DNA of 39,047 nucleotides from Lachnospiraceae bacterium (GTDB taxonomy: Bacteria; Bacillota; Clostridia; Lachnospirales; Lachnospiraceae): NCBI GenBank assembly GCA_017500935.1, contig JAFVXW010000049.1, positions 1 to 39,047 on the forward strand. Reading direction: 5' to 3'. Position 1 is the first letter of the stretch; the number at the start of each line of letters is the position of its first letter. The translations under genes were made by a program, and so were the position numbers. Under the pieces are notes generated by a model. The model saw nothing but the letters and a program-made list of their open reading frames with translations, did no database searches and was not told the origin of the DNA. Positions 24,714 to 33,681 of this stretch are shown in pieces.

Positions 24714-25409
24714 ATGAATCACAAATCAGGTATTACAGAAAGACTATATAATGGTATAGTCAAAGAAAACCCCACCTTTGTTCTGATGCTGGGTATGTGT
24801 CCTACTCTTGCTGTGACCACTTCTGCGGTCAACGGTCTTGGCATGGGGCTTACAACCATGGTGGTACTTGCACTGAGCAATATGATCATTTCTGCAATGC
24901 GCAGTATCATTCCGGATAAGGTCAGAATTCCTGCGTATATCGTTATTATTGCTACATTTGTTACCGTGATGCAGCTTCTTTTGCAGGGCTTTTTGCCTTC
25001 CCTGTATGAAGCACTGGGTATTTATATTCCCCTAATCGTAGTAAACTGTATCATTCTGGGCCGTGCGGAAAGCTATGCCTCCAAAAGTTCCGTGATTTTG
25101 TCTTTATTTGACGGAATTGGTATGGGTCTGGGCTTTTCCGTCGCACTGACCTGTATCGGTGCAGTCAGAGAACTGCTGGGAGCAGGAGAAATCTTCGGAT
25201 TTAGAGTGATGCCGGCATCTTATGTTCCTTTTTCTATCTTTGTAATGGCACCGGGCGCATTCTTTGTTCTGGCATGCTTAACCGCTGTCCAGAATAAGAT
25301 TAAGATAAACGGTGAGAAAAAAGGAAAAGACATGTCCAAAATTCAGTCCGGATGTGCCCATGACTGTATGAACTGTGGACAAAAGTGTAAGGAAAAGGAG
25401 GAGAAATAA
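24714..25409 (+). CDS. rnfE: Rnf complex subunit RnfE with a cysteine-rich tail
   Basis: A 231-residue membrane protein of the NqrD/RnfE type (ENPTFVLMLGMCPTLAVTTSA, NCIILGRAESYAS, IGMGLGFSVAL). After the last helix, a hydrophilic tail from about residue 196 carries four cysteines, 214, 218, 221 and 225, spaced C-x3-C-x2-C-x3-C, and ends in charged residues. Classical RnfE lacks this tail, which could bind a metal or an iron-sulfur cluster on the cytoplasmic side. GGAGG precedes the ATG; rnfA starts directly after the stop. Confidence 0.96.
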   Translation: MNHKSGITERLYNGIVKENPTFVLMLGMCPTLAVTTSAVNGLGMGLTTMVVLALSNMIISAMRSIIPDKVRIPAYIVIIATFVTVMQLLLQGFLPSLYEALGIYIPLIVVNCIILGRAESYASKSSVILSLFDGIGMGLGFSVALTCIGAVRELLGAGEIFGFRVMPASYVPFSIFVMAPGAFFVLACLTAVQNKIKINGEKKGKDMSKIQSGCAHDCMNCGQKCKEKEEK

Positions 25410-25994
25410 ATGTTTGATCAGGTAAGAGAGCTGCTCCTTTTAATGTTGAGTTCTGCACTTGTAAGCAATGTTGTTTTGAGCCAGTTTCTGGGATTATGTC
25501 CTTTCCTGGGTGTTTCCAAAAAGGTGGAAACAGCTGCCGGTATGGGAACTGCCGTTATTTTTGTCATCACACTTGCAAGCGGTGTGACAGGCGCAATTTT
25601 CCAGTTTATTTTGGTACCTTTAAATATTGAATATCTGCAGACCATCGTATTTATTCTGGTGATTGCAGCATTGGTACAGTTTGTGGAAATGTTTCTCAAA
25701 AAATATATGAAAACGCTGTATGAGGCATTGGGTGTGTACCTTCCGCTGATCACCACAAACTGTGCAGTTCTTGGTGTTGCACTGACCAATGTACAGAAGG
25801 AATATGGAATTTTCACCGGTATGGTCAATGGATTTGCAACTGCACTGGGATTTACCATTGCGATCATTATCCTTGCCGGAATCCGGGAAAAAATGGAGTA
25901 CAATGATGTTCCCGAATCCTTTAAGGGAATGCCTATTGTACTTATTACTGCAGGACTGATGGCCATTGCATTCTGCGGCTTTTCCGGACTGTAA
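25410..25994 (+). CDS. rnfA: Rnf complex subunit RnfA
   Basis: A 194-residue six-helix membrane protein with the NqrE/RnfA signatures NVVLSQFLGLCPFLGVSKK and PLITTNCAVLGVAL, each containing a cysteine thought to help hold an iron-sulfur centre between RnfA and RnfE. Its GGAGG site lies in the end of rnfE, with no gap between the genes. Normal length. Confidence 0.97.
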   Translation: MFDQVRELLLLMLSSALVSNVVLSQFLGLCPFLGVSKKVETAAGMGTAVIFVITLASGVTGAIFQFILVPLNIEYLQTIVFILVIAALVQFVEMFLKKYMKTLYEALGVYLPLITTNCAVLGVALTNVQKEYGIFTGMVNGFATALGFTIAIIILAGIREKMEYNDVPESFKGMPIVLITAGLMAIAFCGFSGL

Positions 25995-26008
25995 CAGGAG
26001 GTACATAG

Positions 26009-26803
26009 ATGATTACAACAATTTTAACAGCGATGCTGATCGTGGGAATCGTTGGACTTTTCATAGGCGTGTTTCTTGGAGCTGCAGGAATCCGTTTCCA
26101 TGTGGAAGCAGATGAAAAAGAAGAAGCGGTTTTAAATGCGCTGCCCGGAAATAACTGCGGCGGATGTGGATTCCCCGGTTGTGCCGGACTGGCATCTGCC
26201 ATCGCAAAAGGAGAAGCGCCGGTTAATGCCTGCCCGGTAGGCGGTGAGGAGACCGGAAAAGTAATAGCTGGCATTATGGGTGTGGAAGAAGTGGCAGGTA
26301 CTAAAAAAACAGCGTATGTGGCATGTCAGGGAACCTGTGACAAAGCAGGTGTTGATTATGCTTATACCGGTATCGAAGATTGCCGTATGCTTTCCTTTGT
26401 TCCAAATGGCGGTGCAAAAAGCTGTGAATACGGCTGCCTTGGTTACGGAAGCTGCGTGAAGGTATGTCCGTTCGATGCGATCCATGTAGTGGATGGTGTT
26501 GCGGTTGTAGATAAAGATGCCTGTAAGGCCTGCGGCAAATGTGTGGAAGTATGTCCTAAGCATCTGATCAGCCTGATTCCTTATGATGCTCCTTATATGG
26601 TGGCATGCAGTTCAAAACAAAAAGGTGTTGATACCATGAAAGCCTGCAGTGTCGGCTGTATCGGCTGCGGTATCTGTAAGAAAAACTGTCCTCATGAGGC
26701 AGTGACCGTGGAAAGTTTCTGTGCATCCATCGATCCTGAAAAATGTCAGGGCTGCGGCATCTGTGAACAGAAATGTCCCAAGAAATCCATTCAGGCTCAC
26801 TGA
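26009..26803 (+). CDS. rnfB: Rnf complex subunit RnfB
   Basis: 264 residues. The ferredoxin-accepting subunit. It has an N-terminal transmembrane helix (about 6-28), then the Fes domain CGGCGFPGCAGLASAI, then ferredoxin-type [4Fe-4S] motifs: CEYGCLGYGSCVKVCP, CKACGKCVEVCP, CSVGCIGCGICKKNCP and CQGCGICEQKCP. This is richer in clusters than the E. coli RsxB and fits the clostridial form. AGGAGG before the ATG. Last gene of rnfCDGEAB; no clear terminator separates it from the next gene, 29 bp downstream. Confidence 0.97.
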   Translation: MITTILTAMLIVGIVGLFIGVFLGAAGIRFHVEADEKEEAVLNALPGNNCGGCGFPGCAGLASAIAKGEAPVNACPVGGEETGKVIAGIMGVEEVAGTKKTAYVACQGTCDKAGVDYAYTGIEDCRMLSFVPNGGAKSCEYGCLGYGSCVKVCPFDAIHVVDGVAVVDKDACKACGKCVEVCPKHLISLIPYDAPYMVACSSKQKGVDTMKACSVGCIGCGICKKNCPHEAVTVESFCASIDPEKCQGCGICEQKCPKKSIQAH

Positions 26804-26832
26804 AAGCAGAATTAGAAAAGGAGATAATGAAA

Positions 26833-27855
26833 ATGGAAACAATTACATTAGGAAGAACCGGCATTGTGACCAATAAAAACGGTTTTGGCGCGCTGCCTAT
26901 CCAGAGAATCAGCGATCAGGAAGCAGTTTATCTTTTGAAAAAAGCATATGACAGTGGTATTACCTTTTTTGATACCGCACGTTTTTACACGGACAGTGAG
27001 CATAAACTGGGTCTTGCATTTTCTGAAATGCGTGACAAGATTTATATTGCATCCAAAACAGCTGCTGTGACACCGGAAGGCTTTTGGAAAGATCTGGACA
27101 CCACACTTACCAATTTAAAAACAGATTATCTGGACCTTTATCAGTTCCACAACCCGGCATTTTGTCCTACTTTGCTGGATGGCAGCGGTGTGTATGAATG
27201 TATGCTGAAAGCGAAAGAACAGGGTAAGATCCGTCATATCGGTATCACAAATCACAGACTGCAGGTGGCAAAAGAAGCCATTGTCAGCGGACTGTACGAT
27301 ACTTTACAGTTTCCTTTCAGCTATCTGGCAGCTGAAGAGGAAATCAAACTGGTGAAAATGTGCAAAGAAGCCAATATTGGTTTTATTGCCATGAAAGCGC
27401 TGGCAGGCGGTCTGATCACAAATTCTGCAGCAGCCTATGCTTATATCGCACAGTATGATAATGTACTGCCGATCTGGGGCGTACAGCGTGAGAGAGAACT
27501 TGACGAATTCTTATCTTATATTGAAAATCCTCCTGTAATGAATGCAGAGCTTGCACAGCTGATTGAAAACGACAGAAAAGAACTTCTGGGCGAATTCTGC
27601 AGAGGATGCGGTTATTGCATGCCTTGTCCTGCCGGAATTGAGATCAATAACTGTGCACGTATGTCACTGATGATCAGAAGAGCGCCTTCTGATGCACAGC
27701 TGACACCTCAGATGCAGGAAAAAATGATGCAGATTGAAAAATGTCTGGATTGCGGCAGATGCAAAACCAAGTGCCCGTATCATCTGGATACACCTGCACT
27801 TTTAAGAAAAAATCTTCAGGATTATAAGGAAATCCTTGCAGGCAAGGAATACTGA
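26833..27855 (+). CDS. aldo/keto reductase with C-terminal ferredoxin-type domain
   Basis: 340 residues. The N-terminal aldo/keto reductase barrel has the catalytic tetrad Asp47, Tyr52, Lys75 and His106. A C-terminal [4Fe-4S] domain holds CRGCGYCMPCP and CLDCGRCKTKCP. Such two-domain proteins are common in anaerobes and may take electrons from ferredoxin; the substrate is unknown. The ATG at 26833 is chosen because GGAG ends 9 bases upstream; the ATG at 26827 is too close to it. Its closeness to rnfB suggests co-transcription with the Rnf operon. Confidence 0.88.
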   Translation: METITLGRTGIVTNKNGFGALPIQRISDQEAVYLLKKAYDSGITFFDTARFYTDSEHKLGLAFSEMRDKIYIASKTAAVTPEGFWKDLDTTLTNLKTDYLDLYQFHNPAFCPTLLDGSGVYECMLKAKEQGKIRHIGITNHRLQVAKEAIVSGLYDTLQFPFSYLAAEEEIKLVKMCKEANIGFIAMKALAGGLITNSAAAYAYIAQYDNVLPIWGVQRERELDEFLSYIENPPVMNAELAQLIENDRKELLGEFCRGCGYCMPCPAGIEINNCARMSLMIRRAPSDAQLTPQMQEKMMQIEKCLDCGRCKTKCPYHLDTPALLRKNLQDYKEILAGKEY

Positions 27856-27879
27856 TAACTGAAAACGAGGAGAAATATT

Positions 27880-29367
27880 ATGGAAATTTTATACAGCAGT
27901 ACCCGTGGAAACGGACAAAAAGTGACAGCGTCACAGGCAATCCTGCAGGGATTGGCACAAGACGGAGGTCTGTTTGTGCCTGAACGGATTCCTGCATTTG
28001 ATAAAACCCTGCAGGAGATGTCAATGCTTTCCTATCAGGATACAGCATATGAGGTTATGAAGCTGTTATTGACTGATTTTACAGAGGAAGAATTAAGAAA
28101 CTGCATCCGGAATGCCTACGATGAAAAATTCGATACAGAGCAGATTGTTTCACTGGTACAGGCAAAAGGCGCTTATTACCTGGAACTGTTTCACGGAAAG
28201 ACGATTGCATTTAAAGATATGGCACTTTCTGTGCTTCCGCATCTGATGATCACGGCTGCCCGCAAGAATAAAGCTGAGAATGAAATCGTCATTCTGACTG
28301 CTACATCCGGTGATACCGGAAAGGCAGCTTTGGCAGGTTTTGCCGATGTGGATGGAACTAAAATCATGGTGTTTTATCCCAAAAACGGAGTCAGTCCGGT
28401 ACAGGAAAAACAGATGGTAACACAAAAGGGAAGAAATGTTTCTGTGATCGGCATTGAAGGCAATTTTGACGATGCCCAAAGCGGTGTCAAAAAGCTGTTT
28501 GGAGATCAAAAACTGGCTGAACACATGGCACAAAAAGGATATCAGTTTTCTTCTGCCAATTCCATTAATATCGGACGTCTTGTACCGCAGATCGTCTATT
28601 ATGTGTACGCATACGGACAGCTTTTAAAGGAAGAACGTATTGCAGAAGGACAGAAGATCAACATTGTTGTGCCTACCGGTAATTTCGGCAATATTCTTGC
28701 AGCTTTTTATGCAAAACAAATGGGACTGCCTGTCGCAAAGTTAATCTGTGCCTCCAATGAAAACAAAGTTTTGGTGGACTTTATGCAGACAGGTGTTTAT
28801 GACAGAAACCGGGAATTTATTCTGACCAGTTCACCGTCCATGGATATTCTGATCTCCAGCAATCTGGAGCGTCTGTTATACAGAGTCTGCGGAAACGATG
28901 CACAGAAGAATGCACAGTTTATGGATCAGTTAAAAGAGCAGGGAACATACTGTGCATCTGCGCTTTTAGCAGAAATTCAGAATGATTTTTATGGAAATTG
29001 CGCATCACAGGCAGAATGTGCGGCTAAGATCAAAAATCTTTATGAGGATACAGGCTATGTGATCGATACTCATACAGCGGTTGCATCCGTTGTATATGAC
29101 AAATATGTGGAGGAAACCAAAGATGAGAACATAACCCTGATCGCATCCACGGCAAGTCCTTTTAAATTTACCAGAAGTGTCATGACTGCTATTGATCAGG
29201 CGTATGAAATGCAGGAAGATTTCGCGTTGGTGGACGCTTTGTCTGCAATTTCCAATGTATCTGTTCCGGAAGCTATCGAGGAGATCAGAACAGCACCTGT
29301 GCTGCATACAAAAGTATGTAAAAAAGAAGAAATGAAACAGATGGTGGAAGAGTTTCTGAATTTGTAA
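27880..29367 (+). CDS. thrC: threonine synthase
   Basis: 495 residues. A PLP enzyme converting O-phosphohomoserine to threonine. The opening YSSTRG, the LAQDGGLFVPE segment and the PLP lysine in TIAFKDMALSVLPHL (Lys112) are typical, as are LTATSGDTGKAALAGFAD and IVVPTGNFGNILAAFYAK. Length fits the longer bacterial ThrC form. GAGGAG before the ATG, 24 bp after the aldo/keto reductase, so it may share that transcript although the function is unrelated. A terminator follows. Confidence 0.96.
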   Translation: MEILYSSTRGNGQKVTASQAILQGLAQDGGLFVPERIPAFDKTLQEMSMLSYQDTAYEVMKLLLTDFTEEELRNCIRNAYDEKFDTEQIVSLVQAKGAYYLELFHGKTIAFKDMALSVLPHLMITAARKNKAENEIVILTATSGDTGKAALAGFADVDGTKIMVFYPKNGVSPVQEKQMVTQKGRNVSVIGIEGNFDDAQSGVKKLFGDQKLAEHMAQKGYQFSSANSINIGRLVPQIVYYVYAYGQLLKEERIAEGQKINIVVPTGNFGNILAAFYAKQMGLPVAKLICASNENKVLVDFMQTGVYDRNREFILTSSPSMDILISSNLERLLYRVCGNDAQKNAQFMDQLKEQGTYCASALLAEIQNDFYGNCASQAECAAKIKNLYEDTGYVIDTHTAVASVVYDKYVEETKDENITLIASTASPFKFTRSVMTAIDQAYEMQEDFALVDALSAISNVSVPEAIEEIRTAPVLHTKVCKKEEMKQMVEEFLNL

Positions 29368-29410
29368 AAATGTGAACAAAAAGACGCGGGCATGAAAACC
29401 GCGAATATAA

Positions 29411-29452
29411 AAACCGCTGCAGGGGATTTGAAGATCCGGCAGCGGTTTTTTT
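29411..29452. terminator. bidirectional terminator between thrC and citrate synthase
   Basis: AAACCGCTGC (29411-29420) pairs with GCAGCGGTTT (29439-29448), with an inner GGAT/ATCC pairing and a T run after it; the minus strand also has a TTTTTATA run. It serves both convergent genes. A smaller CGCGG/CCGCG hairpin lies just upstream. Confidence 0.9.
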
Positions 29453-29476
29453 GCTTTTGCTTTTTAAAAATACGTT

Positions 29477-30853
29477 TTATTTTCTGGAGCGAAGTTCTGT
29501 ATATTCTCTGTCTTCACAGAGTGTCATGTATGCAGGACGGATGATCTTGGAGTTGGCTGCCAGCTCTTCTAAGCGGTGTGCACTCCAGCCGGACATACGG
29601 GCGATAGCAAAGATAGGAGTGAAAAGCTCCATCGGAAGTCCCAGCATTCTGTATACAAAACCGGAATAGAAGTCTACGTTGACGCTGACGCCTTTGTACA
29701 TCTTGCGGACATCAGCAATGACACTGGGTGCCAGTGATTCCACGCGGTTGTAGAGTTCAAACTCATCATGAAGCCCTTTTTCTTTGGAAAGTTCTTCTAC
29801 ATAGCTTTTGAAAATAACAGCACGCGGGTCAGATTTGGAATAAACCGCATGGCCTACACCGTAAATCAGACCGGCACGGTCAAAGGCATCTTTATTAAGA
29901 AGGCGGGAAAGATAATTGGAGATTTCTTCGTCATCTTTCCAGTCCTTGACTTCCTTTTTCATGTCTTCAAACATCTTCACTACTTTGATATTGGCACCGC
30001 CGTGACGGGGACCTTTTAAGGAGCCGATGGCTGCTGCCATAACAGAGTAGGTATCAGACAGAGTGGAAGTGACAACACGGGTAGTAAAGGTAGAGTTATT
30101 ACCGCCGCCGTGTTCCATATGTAAGATCAGGGCGATATCCAGAATCCGTGCTTCCAGTTCAGTGAAATTACCGTCAGGACGAAGAATATGCAGGATATTT
30201 TCGGCCATGGAAAGCTCCGGTTTGGGCGGGTGAATGTATAAGCTGTTGCCGTCATGGTAATGGCTGTATGCCTGATAACCGTAAATGGAAAGCAGCGGAC
30301 ACATGCTGATCAGCTGCAGGCACTGACGTAGTACATTGGGCAGGGATACATCATCTGCCCTGTCATCATAGGAATAAAGAGTCAGAATACTTCTTGCCAG
30401 CGTATTCATCATATCTTTACTGGGTGCTTTCATGATGATGTCACGTACAAAGCTGGTGGGAAGGCTTCGGTAGTGTGCTAAAAGCTCAGTGAAAGAAGCC
30501 AGTTCTGCCTTGTTGGGAAGGCGGTCAAATAAAAGAAGATAGGTGATCTCTTCAAAACCGAAACGGTGGTCAGCAGAAAACCCGTTGATCAGATCTTCCA
30601 CATTGTAGCCGCGGTAAAAAAGCTTTCCGTCGGTGGGAATACGTTCTCCGTTGACATCAATGGATGCTCTTACATCGGAAATGTTGGTAAGACCGGTCAG
30701 TACGCCTTTGCCGTTGAGATCGCGCAGGCCTCTTTTTACATCATATTTGGTATAAAGTTCCGGATCCACATCGCCTGCAGACTCACAATAGCGGGAGAGA
30801 AGAACCAGTTCCGGTGTGATTTCTGAATAATTGATTGAACTGTGCTGATACAT
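29477..30853 (-). CDS. gltA: citrate synthase
   Basis: 458 residues. Condenses acetyl-CoA with oxaloacetate. Recognisable parts are GLTNISDVRA, GKLFYRGYNVEDL, HMEHGGGNNSTFTTRVV (active-site His), GSLKGPRHGGAN (second His), GVGHAVYSKSDPRA (third conserved His/Arg) and NVDFYSGFVYRMLG (catalytic Asp). The frame is open from 30955, but the ATG at 30853 has AGGAGG 8 bases upstream. A methylcitrate synthase role cannot be excluded from sequence alone, but no methylcitrate-cycle genes are nearby. Confidence 0.94.
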   Translation of the reverse strand: MYQHSSINYSEITPELVLLSRYCESAGDVDPELYTKYDVKRGLRDLNGKGVLTGLTNISDVRASIDVNGERIPTDGKLFYRGYNVEDLINGFSADHRFGFEEITYLLLFDRLPNKAELASFTELLAHYRSLPTSFVRDIIMKAPSKDMMNTLARSILTLYSYDDRADDVSLPNVLRQCLQLISMCPLLSIYGYQAYSHYHDGNSLYIHPPKPELSMAENILHILRPDGNFTELEARILDIALILHMEHGGGNNSTFTTRVVTSTLSDTYSVMAAAIGSLKGPRHGGANIKVVKMFEDMKKEVKDWKDDEEISNYLSRLLNKDAFDRAGLIYGVGHAVYSKSDPRAVIFKSYVEELSKEKGLHDEFELYNRVESLAPSVIADVRKMYKGVSVNVDFYSGFVYRMLGLPMELFTPIFAIARMSGWSAHRLEELAANSKIIRPAYMTLCEDREYTELRSRK

Positions 30854-30891
30854 AAGCAGTCCTCCTTGCAATACAAAAAAACTTAGTACGT

Positions 30892-30921
30892 ATTTTAACA
30901 CATAATGGGTATATTTTACAA
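30892..30921 (-). promoter_or_regulatory. promoter of citrate synthase
   Basis: On the minus strand, TTGTAA (30916-30921), an 18-bp spacer and TAAAAT (30892-30897), with a TGT extended element before the -10. The leader is about 32 nt. Confidence 0.55.
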
Positions 30922-30936
30922 GAAAAAAATAGGACA

Positions 30937-30965
30937 TTGTTTTCTGAATCAACATGATGTAATAT
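30937..30965 (+). promoter_or_regulatory. promoter of deoC
   Basis: TTGTTT (30937-30942), 17-bp spacer, TAATAT (30960-30965), a moderate match. The leader is about 17 nt, carrying the GGAGG site. Divergent from the citrate synthase promoter. Confidence 0.5.
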
Positions 30966-30987
30966 AAATTTAACTGGAGGTTTTTTT

Positions 30988-31650
30988 ATGGACAGACATG
31001 AAATTTTAAAACATATAGACCACACGCAGTTAAAGCCCTTTGCGGTATGGGCAGATCTGGAAAAACTTTGTGAAGAAGCTGTTACATATCAGACAGCATC
31101 TGTCTGTATTCCGCCGGCTTATATTGCCCACGTGCACAAAAAATGGCCGCAGCTGAATATCTGTACTGTTGTCGGTTTTCCGCTGGGCTACAGCACAACC
31201 GCTGCCAAAGTAACAGAGATAAAGGAAGCGCTTAAAGACGGCGCAAATGAGATCGATATGGTAGTCAATATCAGCGATGTCAAAAATCATTTCTTTGATA
31301 AGGTGGAAGAAGAGATAAAAACCTTGAAAACAGCCTGCGGTGATCATATTTTAAAGGTGATCATCGAGACCTGTTATTTAACGGAAGAAGAAAAAATCGC
31401 CATGTGTCATGCAGTCACCAATGCCGGTGCAGACTATATCAAAACCTCCACCGGATTTGGAACAGGCGGTGCGACAAAGGAAGATGTGATCTTATTTAAG
31501 GAGCATATTGGACCAAAAGTAAAGATCAAAGCGGCAGGCGGCGTCAGAACAATAAAGGATCTGGAAGATTTTCTTGCGCTTGGCTGTGACAGAATCGGTA
31601 CTTCCAGTGCGGTGCAGATTCTGGCTGGCAAGGAAACCAATGCCTATTGA
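30988..31650 (+). CDS. deoC: deoxyribose-phosphate aldolase
   Basis: 220 residues. Cleaves deoxyribose 5-phosphate to acetaldehyde and glyceraldehyde 3-phosphate in deoxynucleoside breakdown. The Schiff-base lysine is Lys152 in YIKTSTGFGTGGAT; other marks are IDHTQLKP at the start, EIDMVVNISDVK, KVIIETCYLT and IKAAGGVRT. Normal length. GGAGG 8 bases before the ATG. No other deo genes are in the window; the next gene is a peptidase 35 bp downstream. Confidence 0.97.
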   Translation: MDRHEILKHIDHTQLKPFAVWADLEKLCEEAVTYQTASVCIPPAYIAHVHKKWPQLNICTVVGFPLGYSTTAAKVTEIKEALKDGANEIDMVVNISDVKNHFFDKVEEEIKTLKTACGDHILKVIIETCYLTEEEKIAMCHAVTNAGADYIKTSTGFGTGGATKEDVILFKEHIGPKVKIKAAGGVRTIKDLEDFLALGCDRIGTSSAVQILAGKETNAY

Positions 31651-31685
31651 ACCCAAAATCATAAAATTAAAGAGGATACAAAACT

Positions 31686-33482
31686 ATGGAAAACCAAATC
31701 ATTAAAAACAGGCTTTCTGCGCTTCGCAACGCGATGCAGGAAAACGGGATCGATTTTTACATGATTCCCACAGGGGATTATCACGGTTCCGAATATGTGG
31801 ATGATCATTTCAAAACACGCCAGTTTTTCAGTAATTTTTCAGGCTCCAGCGGTATTCTGATCGTGGGTGCAAAAGAGGCAGGTCTTTGGACTGACGGCAG
31901 ATATTTTATTCAGGCGGAAAAAGAACTGGAAGGAACCGGTGTGACTTTGTACCGCGCCGGCCAGGAAGGTGTGCCCACAAGAGAAGAATATCTGAAGGCA
32001 AGCATGGAAAAGGGTCAGATCCTTGGTTTTGACGGTAAAGTTGTAGATACCGCGACCGGTAAGAACCTGGAAAAAACGCTTTCCGATCAGGAAATTAAGA
32101 TTGTATATGACAAAGATCTTGCAGGACAGATCTGGACTGACCGCCCCAAGCTTCCCTGCAATCCGGTTATGGTTCTGGATGAGGAAATCTGCGGAGAAAC
32201 TGCAGGAGATAAGATTGCCCGCCTCAGAGAGAAAATGAACGAAAAGAATGCAGACGGTCATTTTCTGAGCAGACTTGACGAGATCATGTGGCTGTTTAAT
32301 ATCCGCGGAAAAGATATTTCCTGTAATCCTGTTGCATTTTCCTATGCTTATGTGACAAAGGATAGCTGCCATCTGTTTGTGCAAAACGGTGCAGTAACAG
32401 AAGAATTTGCTGCCTATGCAAAGAAGTATGATGTGACGCTTCATGATTATTTTGAAGTTTCTGCATTTATTCAGGAACAGGTAAGCGGTTTGGTTTTATG
32501 TGAGCTTGGTTCCACTACTTATGCCTTTTATAAAATGCTGGGAGAGAAGGCTGAGATCATTGATGCCGCAAATCCTACCAATCTGATGAAAGCATGCAAA
32601 AATGATACGGAAGTTGCCATGATGAGAGAGGCTTATCTGAAAGATTCCGCTGCATTATGCAAGTTTATTTACTGGCTCAAACAGAATGTGGGTAAGATTA
32701 AGATCACTGAAATGAGCGCGGCAGCACATCTGGATCATTTAAGAAGCTGCGTGGATGGCTATCTGGATCTTTCATTCCCTACGATCAGTGCCTACAGAGA
32801 AGATGCGGCTATGATGCATTACAGCGCAACGCCCGAACATGATCTGGAGCTTGCGCCGGAAGGTCTTTATCTGGTTGATTCCGGCGGACAGTATCTGGGA
32901 GGAACTACGGACGTTACAAGAACCATCGCACTGGGCCCTGTCAGCGATGAGATCAAAACCCATTTTACAGCTGTTGCGATGGGTATGCTTGCTCTTTCTG
33001 ATGCAAGATTTTTACATGGCTGTGCAGGCAGAAATCTGGATATTCTGGCAAGAGGTCCGCTTTGGGATATGAATATCGATTATCGCTGCGGAACCGGTCA
33101 CGGTATCGGCTATATTTTAAATGTACATGAAGGTCCCCAGGGTATGCGCTGGAAATATGCAGAAGGCGTAAAGGAAGCCGTACTTGAAGAAGGCATGACT
33201 ATGACCAATGAACCAGGAGTTTATGTGGAAGGCAGCCACGGTATCCGTACGGAGAATGTTCTGGTGGTCAGAAAAGGTGAGAAGAACGAATACGGACAGT
33301 TTATGTACTTTGAAAATCTGACTTTTGCCCCCATTGATCTGGATGCCATTGATGTTTCCATGATGAGCGCGAGAGATATTGCAAGGTTGAATGCTTATCA
33401 TACACAGGTAAGAGAGAAGATCACTCCTTATTTAAATAAAGAAGAAGCAGAGTGGCTTGCCGTTGCAGCGAGAAATATTTGA
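31686..33482 (+). CDS. aminopeptidase P family protein (Xaa-Pro aminopeptidase, M24)
   Basis: A 598-residue cytoplasmic metallopeptidase of the long, three-domain APP type. Two creatinase-like N-terminal domains occupy about residues 1-300. The pita-bread catalytic domain follows, with metal ligands visible in LVDSGGQYLGGTTDVTRT (two Asp), GTGHGIGY (His), NEPGVYVEG (Glu) and GIRTENVLV (Glu). It removes N-terminal residues before proline. No signal peptide. It follows deoC by 35 bp and probably shares its transcript. No clear terminator is seen after it. Confidence 0.93.
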   Translation: MENQIIKNRLSALRNAMQENGIDFYMIPTGDYHGSEYVDDHFKTRQFFSNFSGSSGILIVGAKEAGLWTDGRYFIQAEKELEGTGVTLYRAGQEGVPTREEYLKASMEKGQILGFDGKVVDTATGKNLEKTLSDQEIKIVYDKDLAGQIWTDRPKLPCNPVMVLDEEICGETAGDKIARLREKMNEKNADGHFLSRLDEIMWLFNIRGKDISCNPVAFSYAYVTKDSCHLFVQNGAVTEEFAAYAKKYDVTLHDYFEVSAFIQEQVSGLVLCELGSTTYAFYKMLGEKAEIIDAANPTNLMKACKNDTEVAMMREAYLKDSAALCKFIYWLKQNVGKIKITEMSAAAHLDHLRSCVDGYLDLSFPTISAYREDAAMMHYSATPEHDLELAPEGLYLVDSGGQYLGGTTDVTRTIALGPVSDEIKTHFTAVAMGMLALSDARFLHGCAGRNLDILARGPLWDMNIDYRCGTGHGIGYILNVHEGPQGMRWKYAEGVKEAVLEEGMTMTNEPGVYVEGSHGIRTENVLVVRKGEKNEYGQFMYFENLTFAPIDLDAIDVSMMSARDIARLNAYHTQVREKITPYLNKEEAEWLAVAARNI

Positions 33483-33520
33483 CTGTAAAAAAAAGATTCC
33501 TTATGAAATCTTTATAAAAA

Positions 33521-33559
33521 CGCAAAAGGTAAATGTTGACTTTTGAAGCGTCTTTTGCG
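33521..33559. promoter_or_regulatory. inverted repeat across the pckA promoter, possible operator
   Basis: CGCAAAAG (33521-33528) and CTTTTGCG (33552-33559) are perfect 8-bp inverted arms separated by 23 bp. The -35 of the pckA promoter lies between them, and the right arm touches the -10. This is a suitable place for a dimeric repressor, but the arms could also be chance. Confidence 0.4.
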
Positions 33560-33564
33560 ATAAT
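33536..33564 (+). promoter_or_regulatory. promoter of pckA
   Basis: TTGACT (33536-33541), 17-bp spacer, GATAAT (33559-33564). The transcript start would be near 33571, giving a leader of about 110 nt. Confidence 0.65.
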
Positions 33565-33570
33565 GTATCT

Positions 33571-33681
33571 GGTGTACGATGGTTTTTTGCCCGTACATAA
33601 ATATGTCAAACCGCACCCGCTCCAATGAACGGCGGAGTCGGTGGAAACTATACACCCACAATTTAGGAGGAGGACGTAATA
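33571..33681 (+). promoter_or_regulatory. structured 5' leader of pckA
   Basis: About 110 nt with two foldable parts: GTACG paired with CGTAC near 33573-33595, and CACCCGCTCC paired with GGAGTCGGTG (near 33616-33645), ten pairs with one mismatch and one G-T. The AGGAGGAGG ribosome site follows outside the stems. I do not recognise a known riboswitch. Confidence 0.4.
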
